Positions 57,886 through 64,000 of a stretch of 64,000 nt of DNA are shown piece by piece. A model generated the notes under the pieces. It had not been told where the DNA came from. It searched no databases and saw only the letters and a list, made by a program, of their open reading frames with translations. Made by a program: the position numbers and the translations under genes. This DNA comes from Carex sylvatica (taxonomy: Eukaryota; Streptophyta; Magnoliopsida; Poales; Cyperaceae): assembly GCA_964058845.1 (NCBI GenBank), contig CAXKVR010000371.1, forward strand, positions 1 through 64,000. Direction: 5' to 3'. Every line of letters begins with the position of its first letter. The first letter of the stretch is position 1.

Positions 57886-59100
57886 GAAGAAGTATAAAGG
57901 GGCTTTGCAGTAATTGTAGGCTCAATTATTTCTGTTGGATGAACTTTCCAATGAACAAATTTGATTTCTAAATCATCTCTCTTGTTATTTCCGTTGAATT
58001 GAAACGAATTTCTGTTAGAATTTATTCTGGTCATCAGAGTTTAATTATCTAATTTCTCTTTATGCTTCTTGGCATTAATATATGAACATGAAAAGCTAAC
58101 TTTTTTTTTTTTTTTTTTTTTCATTTTTCGTGCTTGATCCTAGGAAAATGTGGTAGACTTGAAGATGATGACAAGTTACCATTAATTTGAAACTTGGTAA
58201 TGTTCAGATCTGAGGGTAGTTACCATAGGAATGTGGATTGCAGCAAGACAAGCGCTTTTTTTATAGTTAAAAATAGGGGTACTATTACAAGACTTTAGCA
58301 ATAGCTAAGGTAATTAAAAGTGAAAAGACAATGCGCTCGAAATAGTCTGAGCCAAAGACACTAAAAAGAGAAACAGTAAGATGGGTGAGGTAGCAGGGAG
58401 AAAGAAAAAAAAAAAGAATTAAAAACACATCTAGCAGCAAGACAAGCATGGTTTATACATTTAATGTATTTTTTTTACAGTGTACTAATTTTGAGCTCTT
58501 GGGTTAGCTATTGCACCCAAAATTTGATTTGAGGGGTGTATTCACAGTATAAATATATGGACCTACACTTTAGATCATAGTTTGATATTTGTTAAACAAT
58601 TCATTTCACAGTTTAAGTTTTATAAATCATCTTGTTTATAGTTTAACAATCATCCTCCAGTACTACTTGTTTCTTATATGTATTACAAATATTTTTTGTT
58701 GTATTTTCAGAACCAGCTTAATGTAGCCTATTTCTTTTGACTTGGTTAATTTCATAGGGCGTCTCCCAGTCTCCAAAGAATTAAATAAATAAAATGGGAA
58801 AAGTTTGGCTCATATAATTGAAACTTCTAGCAAACCCATTATAGATAGGAATGTTATTTTTTTAAAAATGGTATATCAAGAAATTAAAATAAGCCTAAAA
58901 AAATAATTTGAGAAATTCTTCCGTTCATAATAATTTCACTGTAAAACTCAACGAACAAAATTTATCTCGTAAATATCAGATATCGGTCTTTATAAAAATT
59001 TGTTAGATATAAGTGCCAGAATTGTAAATTGCATTGAGAAATTCACTTGCGTATAGCATTTAATTATGCGTATTTTATTATTATCAACTTAGGAAGTACA
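57886..59100 (+). other. NLR2 distal 3' flank
   Basis: Resumes similarity to the NLR1 flank after the solo LTR: AGAAGAAGTATAAAGGGG, TGTGGTAGACTTGAAGATGA (58,150), TGTTCAGATCTGAGGGTA, and CCAGAACCAGCTTAATGTAG-like sequence. Only one copy of the unit duplicated behind NLR1 is present. A run of about 22 T lies at 58,100-58,122. No independent gene is seen. Confidence 0.55.
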
Positions 59101-59117
59101 AAATCAGCACAATATAT

Positions 59118-59545
59118 GAATAACAACGAGTAGAACTAGGGTGTTCTTAAGTTGATCAATTAAACTCCTTTGTGAACTCAACTCCAAAATTTATTAGATT
59201 GTTTCATATGATGAATCTGAACTGTTGAAATCCATCAACTTTACGAATAATGTGTCTACTTGAGAAAATTTTAAACTTTTTAATTAATTTAGTATAAAGT
59301 CAAGCGGTCAAAATTAGAAGGTTTATAAATTAATTATCCATTCATTTTTTAAACATATTTTGACCACTTGACTCTATACAAAATTAATTCAAAATTTTAA
59401 AATTTTTGCTTGTAAATGCATCACTAATATGGTAGATGGGTTTCAACTGTTTAGATTTAACATTTGAAACCAATCCAATAAGTTTTAGAGTTGAATTCAT
59501 AAAGAAACTTGGTGAATTTTGTAACACCCTAGTTATACTCTATAA
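59118..59545. mobile_element. MITE, GAGCAAAACTAGGGTG family, copy C
   Basis: Left end GAGTAGAACTAGGGTGTTCT is mirrored by GTAACACCCTAGTTATACTC at the right. Inner arms carry GTCAAGCGGTCAAAATTAG and TTTTGACCACTTGACTC in inverted order. No coding capacity. Confidence 0.75.
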
Positions 59546-60050
59546 CAACCTGTAATTATGAGTGTAACCTTTAATCACCACTTCACAAAGATAAGTCTGA
59601 TATTTTAATTACCAGTGCTTTATTCTCAAGAACGGATGAAACCACAAATGACGTCTATATATTACTAATTGAAGGCTTTTGAAATTAGTAAGACCGAAAT
59701 AGCTCATCTTCACAGAAATTTATCATCCCATTATCTCTCTCTTAGTCTACAACCAATTTTTCTCCCTTTCTCAGATGTCATCCCACTATCTCATGGGGCT
59801 TATTGTTAAATTTTTATCCAAGGCCCATTATTAATTGAATGTCAAGCAGAGACAAGAATTCAAATCTCCAGTCTTCATCCCAGCCCACCAAAAATTTCTA
59901 TAAAATATATCTTCTCCTCCTTATTAAGAAGCTTAATGTCTAGATCCTGCAAGGGTTCTGATTTATTGATCTAAATTCAGATTGAATCTGAGCCATCTAA
60001 ACAAATAAACTGTCTTTTTTTGATTAAATACACCATTTTTCTGTGTAGAA
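59546..60050. other. Dispersed repeat, no gene
   Basis: 59,750-59,900 is a diverged copy of 26,270-26,340 and 30,890-30,990 (GTCATCCCACTATCTCATGG, GACAAGAATTCAAATCTCCA). This shows that unit 2 sequence continues to about 59,900. Confidence 0.5.
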
Positions 60051-60119
60051 GTCTAAATTTAGTGAAATTTATACCCGCTACACGTATCGCCACACATATT
60101 TGCATATGTCCGCAATTCT

Positions 60120-60560
60120 CCAGCCAGTCCATCCCCTCCCCTCCCCTCCCCTCCCTTCCCCTCCCCTCCCCGACCCGACCCGACCCTTTCTTCCCAAAAA
60201 AAAAAGGGGTTTAGAGAGAGAGAGAGAGAGAAGGGTAAGAAGGATCGTCGTCGATGGGATGGAGTTGCGAGACGAAGTGGACACTGGCGAAGGGATCGTC
60301 GATTCGCTAACAGTCACCTCTTCCAAGTGAATTTTTTTGGTTGCCCCGTCTCCCTCCCCAATCGAACCACGGCCACAATGCCGACCAGCATGGCACGCCT
60401 AGGGTTAGGGTTTGCTTTCTATATCTCTCTCGATTTGCTCCTTTCGATTCTCTCTCTTTTTTCAATACGAAATCGCTCCATCTCTCTCTTTTGGTTCCAC
60501 TGTCTTTTGTACAGAGATGGCCAATTTTAGGGTTTAGGTTTTTATGCATTTGTTTGATGG
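60120..60560 (+). pseudogene. Captured 5' end of an unidentified gene
   Basis: A GC-richer patch that looks like a plant 5' UTR and first exon: a CCCCTCCCCTCCC tract, a GA run, then ATG 60,259 opening a short frame (MELRDEVDTGEGIVDS, stop 60,328-60,330). It is followed by pyrimidine-rich CTCTCTC sequence and two telo-box-like motifs (TAGGGTTAGGGTTT near 60,401 and TTTTAGGGTTTAGG near 60,527), which are common near translation-related gene starts. No downstream exon can be joined confidently, so I treat it as a fragment. The parent gene is not recognised. Confidence 0.35.
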
Positions 60561-61057
60561 TTTAGTATTTATGGTTTAGTAGAACTTACTGTTCTATAGT
60601 TTAACCTCGGACAATTTTAATACATGAACTGTTTCATGGAAGCACAATTGATATAGCATAATTGATTGTAAGGAGTAATATCATTTAGTTCAATTATTCA
60701 ATTATTCTGGATCCATGACAGCAGTTGGACAGTAAATCAAGGGCCTCGAAACACTGAAATTTGGGTTTAATGCAGTTAAGTAAAGGCTTAGAATACTAAG
60801 TTTATTTCTTTTGGTTATCTGCTCAAAATCATGATCCCCAATTTATTTATTTCCATTATTTCAATTTGTGCAAAATCACGATCCCCAATTTATTCCTTTT
60901 GATAGAACAGTACCTTCTAATTGGTGATTTGCCTAATTATATCAATTTGTCAGATAGAAACAATGCATAAAACTGAACTGGTAACTCGACGAGTTGAGTC
61001 AACTTAATTAAATAAATGGATATTGAATTTAATTAGGCTAATTTAATAAATTTACAG

Positions 61058-61271
61058 GTACAGAGCTTGCAAACCTCTTCGTCTATCATACCCAAACTGT
61101 TCTGCTACATTTCACTTCCCAACTGTATCAAGCATACTCACTACCAGTAGTAGCGGTGGTGTTGGTACAGAGAATGATACCAATCACAACTTTTGGCACA
61201 GAATGAGGTGCCCCAGATGTCCAGCTGATGCAGAAGGGTGTTTCATTTCTGCTCCTATGCTTGCTAATCAG
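61058..61271 (+). pseudogene. Exon-like fragment with C-x2-C motif
   Basis: Open for 71 codons between an AG acceptor (TTTACAG) and a GT donor (AATCAG/GTTGAAA). It encodes a Ser-rich stretch and then FWHRMRCPRCPADAEGC, a possible zinc-binding knuckle. Two further exon-like pieces follow on the same strand: from 61,772 (ESRKNSLAGADEVMYELHSE) and 61,986-62,070 (KQKKLAHVEAIFFESKG). They can be read in series but I recognise no protein family. They may come from one captured gene or several. Confidence 0.35.
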
Positions 61272-61432
61272 GTTGAAATTTTTTTTTTTTTATTTAATAG
61301 GCAAATATTCACATCTCTTTTTTAAAACGTTACGTGATGCACGCCTTTGTAACATAAGATAGCATTTTGTTGTCCCTATAAAGGATCATTGACTGTACCT
61401 TCCTCATTTCATTTGTCTTGATTTCTTGATCC

Positions 61433-61454
61433 GGGGGGGGGGGGGGGGGGGGGG
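61433..61454. repeat. G homopolymer of about 22
   Basis: An unbroken run of about 22 G followed by AGGTGGGGGAG. On the plus strand it could fold as a G-quadruplex. A run of this length is also a place where the assembly may be wrong. Confidence 0.7.
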
Positions 61455-62070
61455 AGGTGGGGGAGTTTGAGGCGGAGTGGTTGGTTAGTCTAAGTGCCTT
61501 CTAAAAAATGGAGCCAACAGGTAGTACATTTATGTTATGTACTGGTAAATTATAAGATACATCTTTGGTGTATTTATGCATGAGATCCTGAGATTTGTTT
61601 TTGGTGTTAGAATATTCCCCTCAGAAATTAAGTTCAGCAAACAATACTACTAAAGGTTCAGTTAAGCATTGATTAAAAAAAAATTATTCCACAATCCCTG
61701 ATAACAGACTTTTATTTTATTACATAATCTTTCATCAAATTTCACATTTCTGAAACTAAAATTTTCCAAAGGAATCAAGAAAAACAGCTTAGCTGGTGCT
61801 GATGAGGTCATGTATGAACTTCATTCCGAAACTGGTGAGGCCAAGAGCAAATTTAAGGCCTCCAAAAAGCTAATCAACTCTTTTTCCATATCACTTAGTA
61901 AGCAAAGTTGTATTAAAGGGGTCTATATCCAGCCAAATTGTACGTTGAGTTGCCTAATTATATCTCTCCCTCTATTTATAATCAGGCAAACAAAAGAAGT
62001 TGGCACATGTAGAGGCTATCTTTTTTGAATCCAAAGGTGTCAGCAAACCCGAAGGTGCCCAACCGCAACC

Positions 62071-62677
62071 GTGTATTCATGATTTTCGCAATGGTGCTTG
62101 TCGAAATCTTGTTTGCACTGGTAAATTAAATACCATTTCTAATACTTTACGCTGCTATACTTATCTTTTAAGAAATAATTTGCTCAGTACCAACCATTTA
62201 AAATGATTTCTTTTTTCAGAATGCCAATCCACTGATCGTTTATTCCTGACATTATTTGAGCATACTCTTTACAATAATATGCCATTTCCTTTAAACTAAT
62301 TTTATTGTTGGATAAATAAATGTGAGCATGTCTTATTAATAATATAATTAGAAAAGTTGCAATTATGAAAATGCCAAGTTTGCCATAAAAAATTTCTTAT
62401 TTTTTGTATGCGGATCTGTTCACAAGAGGTATAGATATTCAGGCTGTCAATGTCATCATCAATTTTGACTTCCCCAAAAATACCGACACGTATCTTCATT
62501 CTTCATAGAATATACTTTTCACATTCTTGTTTATTTTTCTATCTTTATTTTCCTTACCAGTATACACATACACATAATTAATTGAAATTATATTTGTAGG
62601 TTGGTCGGTCGGGAAGATACGGACACCTAGGTTTAGCTGTGAATTTGATCACCTATGCGGACCGCTTCAACTTGTAA
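62071..62677 (+). pseudogene. DDX6/RH8-type DEAD-box helicase fragment
   Basis: Three pieces of the helicase C-domain in the right order: HDFRNGACRNLVCTG at 62,077-62,121; [20 protein letters not shown] (motif V region) at 62,414-62,499; VGRSGRYGHLGLAVNLITYA (motif VI) at 62,600-62,677, ending in a stop. The family (yeast Dhh1, human DDX6, Arabidopsis RH6/RH8/RH12) acts in mRNA decapping and P-bodies. It is broken: the acceptor before motif V reads GCGG instead of GCAG, the donor after YLH is missing, and the frame stops after RFNL. The N-terminal RecA domain is absent. Introns are retained, so it was copied from genomic DNA and not from mRNA. Confidence 0.85.
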
Positions 62678-62737
62678 TACACACTTATCAGGTATGTTTA
62701 TTACTCAGACATTTTCATTGATTTACAATGTTATAAT

Positions 62738-62922
62738 TCAATGGAAAATTTAAAAGAAATTAAGGGCAAAATAAAACTTTGCAGGTCACAAATCACAGTT
62801 GTGAAGCATAGAGGTGGAAAATTTAAAAGAAATTAAGGGAAAAATAAAACTTTGCAGGTCACAAAATTAAGGGAAAAATAAAACTTTGCAGGTCACAAAT
62901 CACAGTTGTGAAGCATAGAGGA
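62738..62922. repeat. Three-copy local tandem duplication
   Basis: GGAAAATTTAAAAGAAATTA and AAATAAAACTTTGCAGGTCA are repeated: a ~77-bp unit twice, with an inner ~45-bp partial copy between. The last part (GTCACAAATCACAGTTGTGA) contains an inverted TCACAA..TTGTGA pair. Confidence 0.75.
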
Positions 62923-63890
62923 CTCCAGCTAGAATGTCTTTTAAGTTTTAACATTTGATTTCAATTCATTAGTCTAAATTTTAATCTTGAATAAAGGCTT
63001 TGGAAGAAGATGATATCGATAGTGTACCGCACTGCTCTGGTCGTACCATTTAGAGGTTGTACCAGCCTTGCACTGGTTGTTTATGTTAATCTAGGATGTG
63101 AGTTATAATTACAGCTTAAATTTCAATTAATGCAGGAGAGAGTTTTAGATTGTTATGAGATGATTCAAAACAAAATACGGATGCGTCTCAATGCAACTAA
63201 GATGAGTGGTACGTCTGTTTCATTCGTACCAGAGTGCCCAATTACTGTACTAGAGGTGTCATGTCTGAGCCATACCACCGAAAAAGTGCAAAATGTGCAA
63301 AATCCAACATTGAGCCCAATTCAACAATTGATTTATTTGAGAAAAAGTGCAAAATGTTTTGGACAAATATCTTATTGTGCTGTCAAAAATGCAAAATGTT
63401 TGATCAAAACTGGTACGGAGTGCATGCCACTGGTATGGGTAGATGCAGTCTGAAACTGGGGCACAATTGCCGTTAAAAAAGGAGTGAAGATGGCGAAGCA
63501 TTGGTAGGATGTGCCACTTCATCAATTGCCAAGGAACTTGTAGAACAATTTCTATTTTCTTAGGGACCTCAATGCATTTTTTTCACTTGTTCTCTGTACT
63601 TCGTTTTTCATTTACTCATTTAGTTGGTCAAATATTTTGAGCTATTTTTGTTTTTATTTCACTATTACATCACTTGTGTATTGGACCATATCATGAATGA
63701 AATACGGCTAGATACATATTTTTCTTCAAAAAAAAAAAAATGCCAAATGATTTGAAACAAATATCTAATTGTGTTAATATTTTTTTTTCCTTATCCTGCC
63801 GAACATGCCTATATATATAGATTCTTAGTTTCCTACTTTACTATATTGAATTAGAAAAAATAGAACGAGTTTTTTTTTCGAGTCCTTTTA
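62923..63890. other. No gene recognised
   Basis: A 107-codon frame at 63,130-63,453 (ERVLDCYEMIQNKIRMR...) has no recognised domain. It sits after a TTAATGCAG acceptor-like site and contains four AAAGTGCAAAATG-like repeats. It may be another captured fragment, but evidence is weak. Confidence 0.3.
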
Positions 63891-63892
63891 TA

Positions 63893-63930
63893 ATATTGTC
63901 CTCGTTGCAACGCACGGGTACGATACTAGT
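63893..63930 (+). mobile_element. Helitron-like 3' terminus
   Basis: CCTCGTTGCAACGCACGGGT then ACGATACTAG and T. The palindrome CGTTGCAACG/GCACGGG lies 7-11 nt before terminal CTAG (63,926-63,929), followed by T (63,930), matching the hairpin-CTRR-T layout of plant Helitrons. The 5' TC end is not located; it should lie after about 59,900, where unit 2 sequence still continues. The element probably carries the gene fragments at 60.1-62.7 kb. Confidence 0.6.
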
Positions 63931-63942
63931 ATATATATATAT

Positions 63943-64000
63943 GAGTAGAACTAGGGAGCTTTTAAGTTCACCAAGGCCCTTGGTGAACTAAAGTCTAAAA
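63943..64000. mobile_element. MITE, GAGCAAAACTAGGGTG family, copy D (cut off)
   Basis: Starts GAGTAGAACTAGGGAGCTTT like copy C and continues TCACCAAGG/CCTTGGTGA. The window ends inside it. Confidence 0.65.

Noticed and set aside
59657..59690. Possible Helitron 5' end (TCTATATATTACTAATTGAA)
   Set aside because: Preceded by G, not A, and unit 2 repeat sequence shared with 26.3 kb continues after it (to about 59,900), so the element cannot start here.
60078..60326. Minus-strand 82-codon frame with a GRGGEGRGGEG stretch
   Set aside because: It is the complement of the simple CCCCTCCCCTCCC tract and the presumed gene start on the plus strand.
60398..60540. Possible interstitial telomere repeat
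   Set aside because: Only two short TAGGGTTAGGG-like motifs, not an array. Better explained as telo-box promoter motifs.

Overview
The window is nuclear DNA of a flowering plant. Genes have GT-AG introns, there are two nuclear-type tRNA genes, plant gene families (CC-NB-ARC-LRR, F-box/PP2, 2-oxoglutarate dioxygenase), and dense AT-rich intergenic DNA full of Copia, Gypsy-like, LINE, hAT-like, Mutator-like and Helitron-like pieces. The species cannot be read from the sequence. The NLR N-terminus (GWFASPVIKSV) is of a kind I associate with monocot RGA-like proteins, but that is only a hint. || Layout: 1-6.7 kb is intergenic with two identical tRNA-Arg(CCG) genes. 6.8-8.6 kb is a deleted Copia element with a Mutator-like foldback nested in its LTR. 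9.0-26 kb is duplicated unit 1: F-box/PP2 gene (minus strand), a 5.7-kb Copia element in its promoter, then NLR1 (plus strand) with a long intron-rich 3' region. 26-33.8 kb is repeats and MITEs. 34.0-35.2 kb is a three-exon 2-oxoglutarate dioxygenase. 35.2-42.4 kb is repeats (hAT-like elements, LINE, Copia fragment). 42.8-59 kb is duplicated unit 2: a second F-box/PP2 gene (minus), a broken third PP2 copy, NLR2 (plus) and its 3' region, which carries a 2.76-kb solo LTR. 60-64 kb holds fragments of several genes in one orientation, including a broken DDX6-type RNA helicase, ending at a Helitron-like 3' terminus. || How the genes fit together: once the transposons are subtracted, the F-box/PP2 gene and the NLR lie head to head about 1.4 kb apart in unit 1, and the same arrangement with a decayed PP2 partner is seen in unit 2. 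Known PP2-B proteins are F-box lectin-like adaptors for ubiquitin ligases and NLRs are immune receptors, so a co-regulated immune module is a reasonable inference, not a demonstrated fact. Because the two units are paralogous, each serves as the empty-site control for transposons inserted in the other; three insertions are confirmed this way with matching target-site duplications. The NLRs share two unusual features: a TTQ in place of the usual TTR in the NB-ARC domain, and a stop codon just after a conserved 3' intron that is followed by at least three more conserved introns.
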